A stretch of DNA of 64,000 bases from contig CM075854.1 of assembly GCA_037975125.1 (NCBI GenBank), positions 66,757,761-66,821,760 of the forward strand, written 5' to 3'. This stretch comes from Latrodectus hesperus. Its lineage: Eukaryota > Arthropoda > Arachnida > Araneae > Theridiidae. The notes under the pieces are model-generated. The model did not search any database, was not told where the DNA came from, and saw only the letters and a program-made list of their open reading frames with translations. How positions within the stretch are numbered: the first letter of the stretch is position 1; every line of letters starts with the position of its first letter. Positions 47,101 through 63,496 of this stretch are shown here, piece by piece. The position numbers were made by a program, and so were the translations under genes.

Positions 47101-47447
47101 TAAAAAGATTTTTATTATGTGAATATTTGAATCAGATGATATTGCGCCCATTTTCCAATGATAATATTTTAAATGATCTCTACTCTTTAACTGAAGTACA
47201 GAGTAAATGTTCAGTCACAAGACAATAGGTAAAAAAATTCTCTTAAATTTGAACCCCACATAAACAGTTTTCTAATCAATTATTTTCAATTGCGTACCAA
47301 TTTGCGGAAAATTCTTATAGCATACTGAAGACTTCTATTTATAAATTACATTTCGAATAATGCAAACTGATCATATTAATTCAACAACAATGTTTATGCA
47401 TGTAAAAATATATAGTAATATTAAAATAAAAAGATTTTTATTATGTG
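44189..47447 (+). repeat. Tandem array: ten complete copies of a 326-bp unit
   Basis: The block from 44189 to 47447 is 3259 bp: nine units of 326 bp plus one of 325 bp. Each unit starts with AATATTTGAATCAGATG and ends with ATTATGTG, and left and right flanks diverge exactly at those points, so the copy number is a whole number. The only difference I see between units is in one A-run: six A in the second unit (near 44623) against seven in the others. The 326-bp length is not a multiple of three. A 64-codon frame recurs nine times only because it crosses unit junctions. Such identity means very recent amplification, strong homogenisation, or an assembly error. The unit has no coding, SINE or LTR signature that I recognise. 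Confidence 0.97.
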
Positions 47448-52438
<4,991 letters not shown>

Positions 52439-52566
52439 CCAGTAAACAGCTTTGTTTGTCTTCCAATCCACTTCCAAATCTAGATTTTGAATGCTCATCA
52501 CATCAGAAGTTTCTAGCTCAGGAGTATTCGTTTCAGCAACAATAAGTTGCCAAACTGCCAAGGGTC
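52439..52566 (-). other. Possible 128-bp orphan exon
   Basis: On the minus strand a T-rich tract ending TTTTTTAAG abuts 52566, and a donor-like GG/GTGATA lies at 52439/52438. Between them one frame is fully open and has protein-like composition, including AETNTPELET and DLEVDWKTNK, in contrast to its AT-rich flanks. The same frame has a TAA directly before the putative acceptor, which suits an exon better than an intact gene. No family is recognised and no neighbouring exon was found. Confidence 0.25.
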
Positions 52567-55500
52567 CTTAAAAAATTTCACTGAGACTTTTAGTGAAAAA
52601 TGATTTAATATTTCATCAAGTCAGTTTTTTAAAATTCATTCTTTACTTATTATATAATATTTTTTATTAGGTATAAATCTAATAGAATGTTCTGCAGGAC
52701 ATTTTGATTTTAATTTCAATGGCAATGTAAGCTGTGATTTGTCTCATAGATAAATAATAAATATTTAAACACATTGACATTAACATTACAGCTAAACCTA
52801 GAAAGAGGAATTTACAAACTATATTTTACTTGAAAGTGGTTTCTTATAAAATTTTAAAAAAATCAAATATTCAGTTCATTAAAACTATAAGAACTAACAT
52901 AAACTACTTGGCAGTATTTCATCTGAAATTTGACATATTTATACTTTCGCGTTTTATTTTCAAATCAAAGAAACTAAAAATGTACATTGAATAACTAATT
53001 ATGAACTTATAATGAACTAAACTAAACCTAATAATGAGCTAAAAAGTACACTGAATATTCATTTTCTAAATAATGAAATTTAAAAACAATTCGTTAATTT
53101 CCTACGAAAAATGATATTACTGAAAAATTATTCATTACAAGAAATTTTTAAAGAATTATTGGACTAATTTATTCAGACTCAAATTATTTAGATAATTAAT
53201 GCATAATTTATTTAATAACTACTTTATTACCTTAATGATTACTTTGTTTTTAAGGAATTATTTTTTGTATGCTTGAAAGAACTTACGAATTAGGAATTCT
53301 CAATAATACTAACTTTTCAGCTTTATTAAAATTTATACATTGAACTTCCTAAAATATTATCGTATAATTTCAGAAAAATGATGTTTTTAAGTTTCACATC
53401 TTATTTACCTCCAGTGATTTTTCCATCACTTATTCAAAAATATAAATTTGTTTTTTCTTGATTTACATCCGCAATTGAATATTTAACACTACAGGCAAAA
53501 TATACATAATATTTCTATAGATTTGAAAATTTAAATCAATATTACACCAGAAAATGTTTTGTGTGAACAAACGAAATTTTATTGAATTACTTTTTGTTGA
53601 TTTCTAAACTATTCTCTTATTTACATAATGCTTCCTCTTCTCACATCTTATTTCTTTCTTTTTAATGTAAAGGACATAAATGATATTTTGCCGTTGTTTT
53701 AATAAATCATGAATTTCTCGTAAATGATTTAACTATAAAATGGTTAGAGAGAACAAATGCATATACAGTATTTTACTGTAATTTTATAATGCATTTTAGA
53801 TGCTTTGTAGAAGAAAAACACCAGGCATATTCACCAGTTAAAAAGTGGAGGTTCATAATTTCCTCAGAAAGTTTAAATTAATATTAATCATCATTTGTAA
53901 ATAATGCAAAATTTATAAACCCGTGTCCGATGTAATGCATATTATAAGAAAAACCTTTAATTTTGAATTTTCTAACAATTTTAAAGAAAAATCCATAGTC
54001 CGCCAGAAATTTTTAATTTTAGAAAAAATAAAATTAACATCAGATATATTTATTTAAATTTATTTTCCTTCTAATTTATTTTTAAGATATTTAAGATTTC
54101 GTTATTATTGTCTCACGCTTTTTAATTACCTCCTCTAGATTTTTGATTAGCCAGTAAATAAATGTATTATATGACGGAAAATTATTCATTATTTTTCATT
54201 TAATATATCTTTCAGAAATATCTGAATTCCTCTTTGAGTTTCCTGAGTCTAATTTCATGACTAAGAATAATGCTTCTGATTTAATAACTTAAAAGTAACG
54301 CTATTTGAATAATTGCTATTTTTAATAAAATATAATTTTTCAATGAAAAAAATAAAATATGAAAAATTAAATTCAGTAATTTTAACTACATTTTAAAAAA
54401 GGAATTTTTAACTTTTAAACAGTTCAATGCGAATATTTATGATGATTTAACTTAACTGTTTATTCTTTCAAATTTATATTTTAGATCTTTTTGTTGAGCT
54501 TTCAACATTTAGTAAAGCTCTATAAAAATATTTTTGGTTTATTCTATGTCACCAGATTTATATGGTCATGTGTATACTAGAAAATGGTTTTACCATTGCA
54601 TAGTAAAATGCTAAAAATATTTCTTGCACAATTTACAAAATTTTTATAAATAAATGGTAGTTCATTTCAAACTCCAAACTGAATAAATAGGAATTGAATT
54701 GTTCTAAATAAATGTTACTTTGATTTTGATTTAAAAATTTAATATTAAATGGATTTAAAATGTTTTAATAGCTATGACATTTATTTTGTATTTTAAATAA
54801 ACTTATACAGTTACATTGTGATAAAAAAATAAAAATTTATATATTTAAGTATATTGAATTATAATTTCTAATATTTTCATATAAATCAGTTTTTTATTTA
54901 CTTATATTATTTATGAAATAATGAATGTTTGAAATTAATATTGCAATATATTTCTACTCAGATTTTTCTTGTGTTATACAATAACATTTCTTCCTACAAA
55001 ATCTACACACTGTAAATTTTATCAATACATTTATAATATATGTGTATATGTAATTTAAAAGTAATGCCTACAACCATTCTATTTGTATAGCAGAATGTTT
55101 CAAATGTGTTATTTTTTCTTTTCATGTATTAATAGTTAAATAACAGAATAACAAAAGTTTTTTTTAATTCTAATGTCTTCTCTAAATTATATTTCATGAC
55201 TTTGAAATTTAAATGTATTTTGTCTGATTAATATAAAGAAATAAGTAAATTAAACGAAGCTTCTTACCACACTCTTTCATAATTCTTTTATATATTTTCA
55301 CTCATTTTAAAACTAAGTTTCTTATACTTCCGTTTAACTATCTACACTTTAAATTTGAAACGTAAAAGTAAACCAACCCGCATTTGGAAAACTTTATATG
55401 ATTCTAAGAATGTTGTTTAATAAAATCAATATCTTCTTTCTACAAATTAATTTTATTTTTCGTTTAGAACCGTTATTTTTTGTTAAAACTATTATTTTAA

Positions 55501-56262
55501 CTGAGTATTCATTTAGTCCTTCTGAAACCACTTTAATCTGAAGGTATCAAAATAGATTAGTTCTCGCGTATCAAAATTATCAACAGATTGAGGAATAAAA
55601 TTTAATCAAATAAATTAATTAACAATTATGTCACCGTTTCCTTAAAAATGTCCCATTTGATGCATAGGAAAAATTTAGGTACTAATTAAATAGTTACAAA
55701 TTTAAAATGTTGCAATTTTGAAATTTAAAGTTACTCAATCAGGGCTGAGTTGACCTGTAGCTTATGCTTATGGCATGGATGTTAGCATTTTGTTCTACAA
55801 AATAAAATATACAAAATTATTGTGATTACATTAAGATCATAATATCAACATGAAAATCAATTTCTAAGTTTTCAATATCAAAATGAAAGAGCAAACTGTG
55901 TCTTCTTAATACACTAGATAGAAATATAGATGGCATCCACTATTCGATTACTGAAATATAGAAAGTCATAATTAATAAAGGTAATCAAAACTAAATTTTT
56001 CTTCAATAAAATTAGCAAATGAATGTAATTTAAGAATATTTTGTTGAATTACTGGTAAAAATAAATTGGTTAAGAAGGAAAAAATTTTGTGAATTAAGAT
56101 GTCTTTTTTATAATATTTATAATGTCTTTTGTCTTGCTTTATTTTCGATCGAGAACATTATCTGCTTTCTTAGAGATAATCCACTTATAACTGACATTTA
56201 TAAAAATCCTGAACCATCACTGTCTAAGCAGATTTGAGAATGTTTCAAGTAACTGAACTGAG
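52567..56262. other. AT-rich stretch, nothing recognised
   Basis: About 3.7 kb of featureless AT-rich DNA up to the retrotransposon LTR. Confidence 0.5.
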
Positions 56263-56448
56263 TGTTGTAGCATCTGGCAACGTTAAAATCTTGTGATCTA
56301 TCACGCGATGCGTTGCGATGGCAACGGATCGTGTGGATGTTCAATAAAAATTATGTGAAGAAAAGAAAATCGTTTATATACCTTCTAATATGGATGTTAT
56401 TAATTTGTAATACTATAAACACGCACAAATGGAGAATATATCGCAACA
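56263..56448 (+). mobile_element. Putative 5' LTR of the Ty3/gypsy element (186 bp)
   Basis: The segment begins TGTTG and ends CAACA, the short inverted ends typical of LTRs. It contains a polyadenylation signal AATAAA at 56343-56348 and ends where a primer-binding-like sequence starts, about 85 bp before the first gag ATG. GC and CpG content are above the left flank. A matching 3' LTR would lie beyond the right edge, so pairing cannot be checked and both boundaries are inferred. Confidence 0.5.
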
Positions 56449-56449
56449 G

Positions 56450-56466
56450 TGGTGACTATTCGTAAA
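56450..56466 (+). promoter_or_regulatory. Putative tRNA primer-binding site
   Basis: TGGTGAC directly follows the LTR end. TGGTGAC is the start of the tRNA-Trp-complementary primer site used by many arthropod Ty3/gypsy elements of the CsRn1 type. The following bases (TATTCG) no longer match that consensus, so the site is partly eroded. In an active element it would bind the tRNA that primes minus-strand DNA synthesis. Confidence 0.4.
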
Positions 56467-56533
56467 CAAGTTTACTTTGACTGCTATTCATCAAAATTTT
56501 CAAATTGGTGAGAATAAAATGATAACTTGCACA

Positions 56534-57249
56534 ATGTCTGAGGTAAGTGCAGTTCAAATACCTGTCTATAATAGATCGGATCCTGCTTTATGGGTTATCA
56601 TGTGTGAAAGCACATTTAAATTGGCGGTCCCAGAACCTATTATGGAAACTATGACAAAATTTAACTATGTAGTTTCCCATCTACCCCGAGAGGTTGCATC
56701 ACTAGTGAGCGATGTTTTGATAAATCCTGATGATACTGATCCCAATAATATTCTCAAAACTGAACTTATAAATCGATCAGGCGAATCACCTTTGCAGGAA
56801 ATACGTCATCTTTTATCATGTGAAGAATTAGGTACGAGGAAACTTTCTGAATTGTTAAGAAATATGAGACATCGTGCAGAAAATATAAAAGTACAAAAAA
56901 AATGTATACTGGAATTATTCCTACAACGATTTTGCCTACATCTGTGCAAACTATTTTAGCATCTGTTACAGTCTTAACATTAGAAAAAGTAGTCGAAATT
57001 TTAGATAGGATTTTAGAAGTTACACCTTTTCCCATAGAAATTAATTCTGTAAATAAAAACAATTCAAATTCTACAGAGGAAAAATTACTTCGTGAGACAG
57101 AAAAATTGAATGCACGAATTGATAAGCTTGAAATTTCTCGTAATCGTTCTCTGAATCTTAGAAACAGGAGTAACCGCAGATCTAAAGCTAGTAGTCTGAA
57201 CCAAGATTCGTCTGTTTGCTGGTATCATCGCCGTTTCGGAAAATTGTAA
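56534..57249 (+). pseudogene. gag: Ty3/gypsy gag, frameshifted
   Basis: Gag-type structural protein of an LTR retrotransposon, which would form the cytoplasmic particle that packages element RNA. I start it at the ATG at 56534 because MSEVSAVQIP opens the pattern shared by arthropod gypsy Gags of the DUF7041 group; an upstream in-frame ATG exists at 56519. Family-typical segments follow: a KFNYVVSHLP stretch, LINRSGESPLQEIRHLL, and LGTRKLSELLRNMRHRAE. The frame is lost at an A-run near 56900-56907 and resumes in another frame through about 57249, ending near CWYHRRFGK, the usual Cys/His-containing C-terminal region. No complete zinc knuckle is seen. The opposite-strand frame at 56766-57062 is a shadow. 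Confidence 0.85.
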
Positions 57250-57329
57250 ACCTGAAAAATGCGTTTTGCCTTGCAGTTTTCAGGGAAACGGAAATGGCGA
57301 AGAATAGAAGCGAGATGTTCTTAGCCGGA

Positions 57330-57590
57330 CATTCGTGACCGGACAACTAATTTGTCATTTCTGGTCGGTACTGGTTCTGACATGTAAATTCTTCCGTCAA
57401 ATAATGTCCAAAAAAGAAACCCTCCACAGCAAACAATTTTTGCTGCCAATTCGTCACCAATTAATGCATACGGACAAAAAACACTTTCCTTAAATTTTAG
57501 ATTAAGAAGAGTTTATTCTTGGACAGTTATCATAGCTAATACTTCTACTACTATTATCGGCGCAGATTTTTTAATTTTTATAAATTAGTG
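57330..57590 (+). pseudogene. pol: Ty3/gypsy protease region, inactive
   Basis: Retroviral-type aspartic protease that would cut Gag-Pol. The active-site Asp-Thr-Gly position reads Gly-Thr-Gly (57367-57375) and is followed by an in-frame TAA at 57385-57387, so the catalytic residue is lost. Downstream pieces fit the family flap and C-terminal region: an AANSSPINAYGQ-like stretch around 57450 and an IIGADFL stretch near 57555-57575. Several stops break the frame. It lies between gag and reverse transcriptase, as expected. Confidence 0.7.
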
Positions 57591-57679
57591 CCCGATATCA
57601 TTGACTTTTAGCTAAATTTCCCTCAATTACTAAATTACTCAATCCTAATCAACCTATTAAAAATAACACTTTTCATTTC

Positions 57680-58505
57680 ATAAGAATAGTAGGTCCTCCA
57701 GTCGTTGCAAAACCACGCAGATTAGCTCCAAATCGATTGAAAATAGTTAAAGCGGAGTTTCAAAATATAATAAGACCCTCTAGAAGTAACTACGCATCCC
57801 CACTTCATATGGTGCCCAAAAAGGGAACGCTAGAGTGGAGGCCTGTGGGTGATTACCGTGCCTTAAATTCTCAGACCGTAAAAGAAAAATACCCCATTCC
57901 GTGTATAGCGGATTTCACGTCTGACTTGCATGGTGCAAACATATTTAGTCACATTGATCTGATAAAGGCATATCATCAAATACTGGTAAACCCAGATGAT
58001 ATACGAAAAACTGCTATATGAGCACCCTTTGGGTTATTTGAGAGTACACGCATGCAATTCGGACTATGCAATGCATCAGCTACATTCCAAAAGTCCATAA
58101 ATGAAATCACCAGAGAACTGCCCGGTGCTTATGATTTTGTGGATGACATTCTAATTGCTTCAAAAGATCATAATTAACATTTGCAGCATCTCAAAAGTTT
58201 GTTTACTAAATTAGAGGAATATTGTCTCTGCATTAATGTTGAAAAATATACTTTCGGAAAAAATTCTCTAAATTTTTTTAGGCTTTAAACTTTCCGAAAA
58301 AGGAATAGAACCCCTTCCCGATCGAGTGCAATGCATTCTTGATTACCCTCAACCAACAACACTAACACAGTTAGGCAGATGTCTAGGAATGTTTAACTTT
58401 TACCATAGATTTATTGCAAAAATTGCTGATATACTTCATCCATTAGTGCAATTTTTAGAAGGACATAAAAACAGAAAAAAAATCTCGATCCAGTGTTCAA
58501 AATCC
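57680..58505 (+). pseudogene. pol: Ty3/gypsy reverse transcriptase, interrupted
   Basis: RNA-dependent DNA polymerase domain. Motifs in order are ASPLHMVPKK and WRPVGDYRALN; the first catalytic Asp in FSHIDLIKAYHQI (about 57950-57988); a PFGLFE and FGLCNASATFQ block; and the catalytic pair in FVDDIL (58136-58153), with Phe instead of the common Tyr. A thumb-region segment includes LGRCLGMFNFYHRFI (58360-58420). Breaks are a TGA at 58019-58021, a TAA at 58175-58177, and a frame change at a T-run near 58274. Catalytic residues survive, but the frame is not translatable as one protein. Confidence 0.9.
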
Positions 58506-59140
58506 TGAACAATTAAAATGTAACGAGAGTGCTGAAAATTCCTTTTTAACAGCAAAACAAACGATTGCACGAACAACTCCATTGAAACGATCTATTCCCG
58601 GTGCACCCCTAAGACTGAAGAAGGTTGATACATCTGATTTTACTGTAATATTCATTGATGCAGCTCTCGGAGGATGAATGGGAATCCATTGCATTTTATT
58701 CAATGAGATTAAATAATAGCCAAAGGAAGTGGTCAACTTATGACCAAGAACTCTTTTCAATTTATTCGGCAATAAATAAATTTAGGCATATGTTAGAAGG
58801 CAGGAAATTCCAAATTTTTAGTGACCAAAAACCATTAATTTATGCCTTCAAGCTAAACCCAGATAAATGTTCACTGAGGCAGTTACGTCACATTGATTTT
58901 ATACCCCAATACTCCACTGACATCAGGCATGTGCAAGGAGACAAAAATGTAGTTGCGGACTCACTTTCACGCATTGAGTTGAATCATGAACTGAATTTAA
59001 TCACCAAATCTTCTTTCTTGAATTTTGATGTATGATTAAAATAAAAGATCCTGAAACTCAAAGGCTTCTACAGGCTTCTCAAAGGCTCCTCTCTTCAACT
59101 GATACTCAAACCCTGCCAAAGTAGTGATTCTGACTTAAGG
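58506..59140 (+). pseudogene. pol: Ty3/gypsy RNase H domain, frameshifted
   Basis: RNase H domain that would degrade the RNA strand of the hybrid. The first catalytic Asp lies in the IDAALGG segment (Asp at 58657-58659), followed at once by a TGA at 58675-58677. A shifted frame then carries RKWSTYDQELFSIYSAI and FQIFSDQKPLIYAF, with a tail VQGDKNVVADSLSRI that ends the domain in this family. The frame continues to a stop at about 59035, and a recognisable linker runs to about 59130, where similarity to the element stops. Confidence 0.88.
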
Positions 59141-59992
59141 CCCTGCTAGACCTCCGTTGGGGAAAATCGAATCCTATGTTAATACTATTGATAAAATTTT
59201 AACGTGTCACAAGTGCTATTTTTATGATATAAACTTCCAGTCTCTTGAAAATTACAAAAAAAAAAAAAAAAAAAAAAACAGAACTACTGTCACTTCAACG
59301 TCAATTTTTAGCATTTAAAAGTTAGGCAAATATTTCAAAAAATACAAAATATCTCCATCCGAGTAAATTTCAACCAAATTTATATTTCATTGAGGTTGTT
59401 CAAAACTTGGTTTAAAGATATTTCCTATTTTTCCGCATACAATTAAAAATGAACATTTTTCTTTAATTTAAACTAAAAGTATTTTTGATTGTATCAATAT
59501 TTCGATACGAATTTTGATCAGATATCAAACTCATTTTTTTTCTGAAAATCCATCTCTGTACACAACGTCACCTATGAAGCTGAAAAATTTTTAACGCAAA
59601 ACATGGCTGATTTTTGACTTCACTACGGTAACCTAAAGAAGGAGAAATTTCTAGGAAAAACTGCTTCCCATATGATTCCCGCTGTTTTACGATGCGGTAG
59701 GGAAACACTTCCAAATCGAGCAAGAAGAATTAATTTTTTCTCATTCAACGAAACAGAAAAGACATCTGTAAATAATGCATGTTAGATTCTTTTTAATTAG
59801 CAATTGAAAAGTAACTATAATATGTACTTTTAAATCAACTTTGTTTATTTTCATTTAAATAAATTTTAAAAATAAAATATTATAAACTGTTTTGTGTTAC
59901 CTTGTTCAATTATATTATATACTACGATTTTGAAACAAGACTACCTATGCATTAAAAACTTAAGGAACTTAATATAAAAAAATGTATTTTAC

Positions 59993-60039
59993 AATACATA
60001 CATACATACAAACATATATATATATATATATATATATAT
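59993..60039. repeat. (CATA)n-(TA)n microsatellite
   Basis: A few CATA tetranucleotides followed by a TA run of about 26 bp. Confidence 0.9.
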
Positions 60040-61398
60040 TTCTTATAAAATAAAATATCTAATAATAAGAATGATAACAAGTTTAACAGAATAATAGTGA
60101 GACAAATATTTTAATTTGATTTTTAATCATTTTGCAAAATTAATGAGTTTTTACCTCTACAAACATTTAGACATTTAATTTTACTTTCAACTTATTTCAT
60201 GGAAGAAAACAAAAAAATAGAGCATACTATAAGGTATGATCACTAAGCATACGATACTATCACACTAAAATATTGCGTCTGATAAGAAATTAAACATATT
60301 TTAAATTTGAAAATGTATATGTATCGTTGAAAAAAAATTGGTGAAAAAAATCGGTGAAAAAAACTTGTAGTAAATGTTCAGCGGAAAAACATAATACTTC
60401 ACTAACACTTCAATAACAAAACGAATGTTAACAATACATTACAACACACTACAATACAGATGAAAGGCTTAAAATCCCCTTAGGGGAATCATTTTATGCT
60501 CACGAAATTTATTTGAGAAGAATATTGTCCTACGCAACGCAAATAACATTACTTTTGACAAAAAAGGAATAAAAGTAATAAAATATCAAAATATAAAATG
60601 GATAAATATGATGCAGCACTTAAGGCGATATAAAATATGTAACTGAAGTTATAGTACAGATGTTCGAGAGGAAATGCTTGAATTTGAAACTATTATATTG
60701 AACATGATAAACAAGCTCAATAACTTTTCCCCGTGGAAACTAATATATGGAAACTATTATCATGTTCTATGAAGTTAATTTTTGATTTTGGTAATTTTTA
60801 AATTTGTTTCATTCATTTTTATTGTACGTTCCAAAAAATTAAAAACAGGAAATATATGATTACTACCTTTCTTCTAGTAGAGATGCTGTATCAAAGTAAT
60901 AGCTTTGGAGCAAAAAAATGTAACGGGAAAAATGTTAACAGATGTTAAAGAATAGCAGGAGGGAAATTGAAAATGAATTAGATATGCTTATTGTCACTTG
61001 AGTAACTCGTCTAGAAATAGTGTGACTGAACGACTTTCTTTGTGTTATGGCTACAACAATAATTAAATCAGGAATCACCTTGTTGCCACTAAAATGCGAT
61101 AAGTTGTACAATATCGCCTCCAAACAGTTTTCTAATACAGCCATTCTAAACTATTAAACCTCAAGATTCTGTTGAACATATTATTCATCTTGACGTATTT
61201 CTCAATTGATGTTGAATGCTGTTTTCCGAAAATTCAAATTTCTCGTGAATTCATTTCAATACTTTTACTATTTTAAATGTATAAGGATCTTTTTCTCGTT
61301 AATTAAACTCTGTAAAATTTGATTCATTTTTCAATCTATTTTAAACAGGAAAAAAGTAATTAAAAGTGGTTCCTACCAAACAAGATTCGATGCTTTAG
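60040..61398. other. AT-rich stretch with a faint transposase-like hint
   Basis: No gene is called. At 61196-61240 a plus-strand frame reads YFSIDVECCFPKIQ. It resembles the DVERSFSxYK signature near the C-terminus of hAT-like transposases, allowing three single-base changes. Surrounding frames do not extend the match. The minus-strand frame at 60935-61144 has no motif. Confidence 0.35.
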
Positions 61399-62290
61399 TT
61401 CTTTCCCACAATAATAAAAAAATATGTTGAAATGTACAAAGCACTTAACAAAAGTAGCCCAGGGAAATACGGAAAGCAGTTTGAAAATAAAAGAATAAAT
61501 AAATTAAATAAAGCAAAAAATAAGTCAAAGCCTAGGAACTTAGTAAAGATTTTTCAAGGTCCCGTCAAAAATTATGGCCCAGCTGCTGATAAAGCTAGAT
61601 TTATCATATAATGAATACGAGGCAAAAGAATCGAGAAGTTATTGATTACTCTAGCTCTTACTTTGAAAGAAAGAGAAGATTTAGAAAGAGCTACTATACT
61701 TCAAATTGAGAATGCTGTTAGGAGACATTAGAGAAGAATTCGATTCACAGCGTCGAATTTTGGTGCTGTATGTCGGAATTTAGTAAAAAATTCGGTAAAA
61801 AATGAAGCAATTTTGTACGGGATTATTCATGAAAAAACTGCCATTCTCGAACTAGAAAAAGAAATAGGACTTAAAATAGAGCCATGTGGGATATTCATCC
61901 ATAAACACTTGCCTCATTTAGCTGCCACGCAAGATGGAATAATTGGCAAAGAGGGTATTGTCGAAATCAAATGCCCATATACATGTCGCGATATCCATCC
62001 CAATGAATTTATAAAGAAATCTGTCATCAAACTGACAGAAAAACAAAAGAAATTATAAGGGTATAAATAAAAATCATACATTTTATAATCAAATCCAATG
62101 ACAATTTCATATTAGTGAACGAAACTTTGCTGGTTTGCCATTTGGTCCACAAAGGAATTTTAACTGAACAAATTTTTAGAGATGATATATTTTGGGAGCA
62201 CAAATGAAAACTAAATTAAATGATTTTTATTTTGACTGTCTTTTGCCGGAACTAATCGATCCACGTTATCCTAGATCAATGGACATAAAA
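61399..62290 (+). pseudogene. YqaJ-type (lambda-exonuclease-like) nuclease, decayed
   Basis: PD-(D/E)XK nuclease of the YqaJ viral-recombinase family; proteins with this domain occur in many repeated copies in some animal genomes. Pieces in order: a basic N-terminal region with YKALNKSSPGKYG and NYGPAADKA; FTASNFG (about 61744-61764); YGIIHE (61816-61833); a LAATQDG segment with the catalytic Asp; and VEIKCPY with the ExK motif (about 61960-61980). After a frame loss near 62055, FWEHK and LLPELIDPRYPR (to about 62285) match the family C-terminal pattern. Breaks are a TAA at 61609-61611, a TAG at 61729-61731 and a stop at 62056. The central open frame has no in-frame ATG. Catalytic residues persist, but the gene cannot be read through. 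It lies inside the DNA that splits the gypsy element. Confidence 0.85.
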
Positions 62291-62411
62291 AATCAATCCA
62301 AGTTATATAACTGAGGAGCAAACAAAAAAAAGCTGAAAAATTATTAAAATCCAAAAATATAAAATTTTAATTATATATATGTACATTCATGCGTGCGTTT
62401 GTATATAGTTT

Positions 62412-62575
<164 letters not shown>

Positions 62576-63450
62576 TTACCTCATATATACTTCAAGGTAC
62601 TAACTGAATTTCCCGTATGCTCATGAAATTGTATTAAATTGTATTATATATTTCTCGTATTATTATGAATATATATTTTTCTCGTATGATATAAGTTGTA
62701 TTTGCATTTGATTGTTTGTTGACAAATAAACCTAATTAATATTTCTCACAATTTTACTAAACTTATTTTAATCTAATTTACCTGTGTGTTTTTATAAGGC
62801 ATATTTAGTGCTAATCTAATTTTGTTTTTATTCATTTTATTATTAAGTTATTTTTGAAAATAATGGTTTTTAATTATTTGTTGCATTCAGATTCAAAAAT
62901 ATCTTAAGTCAATGGATCAAGTCTCATAAAATCAAATTGAACCAAGGCACTTATAAATATATTTTTATTCATTCCTATATTTTAGGTTTGATTTGAATCC
63001 TGATAATCATTTTTGACCGTTTAATTAGTAACTGTAAAATCATTCAACATTTGCAATTTGTCTTCCCATTTTTACTGCGAATAATAAAAGCCGAACTCCA
63101 AAATGTAAATAAAACATTCTTTTCTTTAGAATCTCTGCCTGCTAATTGTTCCTAAGACGGCACCGGGTAATTCCGGTGTCTGTTCGTTGAGCATTTGAAC
63201 TGACCCATTTTCTCTCACCCCTATTCTAAGAATCCTGAGGGTAATTTGATGTAAACAGCTGTTAGGAGCAAATTTAAAACTCTCTTTTTGGCTGTTTTTA
63301 TGACGTTAGTACTTTAATTTTCACGATATAACGTGCCGATATAACTCGCTAATTTCGAAGAATTGATTGACAATCTATTTCAACCAATAATATTGTTTTG
63401 AATACTCCCCTCTACAAGCTTTGAGAACTAACTCCAGATGGGGCGACAAG
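62576..63450. other. AT-rich stretch with a GC-richer patch at 63120-63330
   Basis: Mostly AT-rich. At 63161-63178 CACCGG and CCGGTG form a 6-bp inverted repeat around GTAATT. The patch resembles promoter or LTR sequence in composition, but I could not match it to the 5' LTR at 56263-56448. Confidence 0.4.
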
Positions 63451-63496
63451 ACAACGGAAGTTCTCATCTCGGTCTGGAAGAGCCTTAATCTATGAT

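Noticed and set aside
44427..47228. Nine identical 64-codon frames in the tandem array
   Set aside because: The frame crosses unit junctions, so it is created by tandem duplication and is absent from the single unit. Unit length is not a multiple of three and there is no motif.
44189..47447. CRISPR-like regular repeat spacing
   Set aside because: Whole 326-bp units are identical with no variable spacers. The context is eukaryotic and there are no cas genes.
56766..57062. Minus-strand frame of 98 codons
   Set aside because: Shadow of the gag frame on the opposite strand.
59256..59278. A-run as the poly(A) tail of a processed pseudogene
   Set aside because: No polyadenylation signal, no recognisable coding sequence upstream and no target-site duplication around it.
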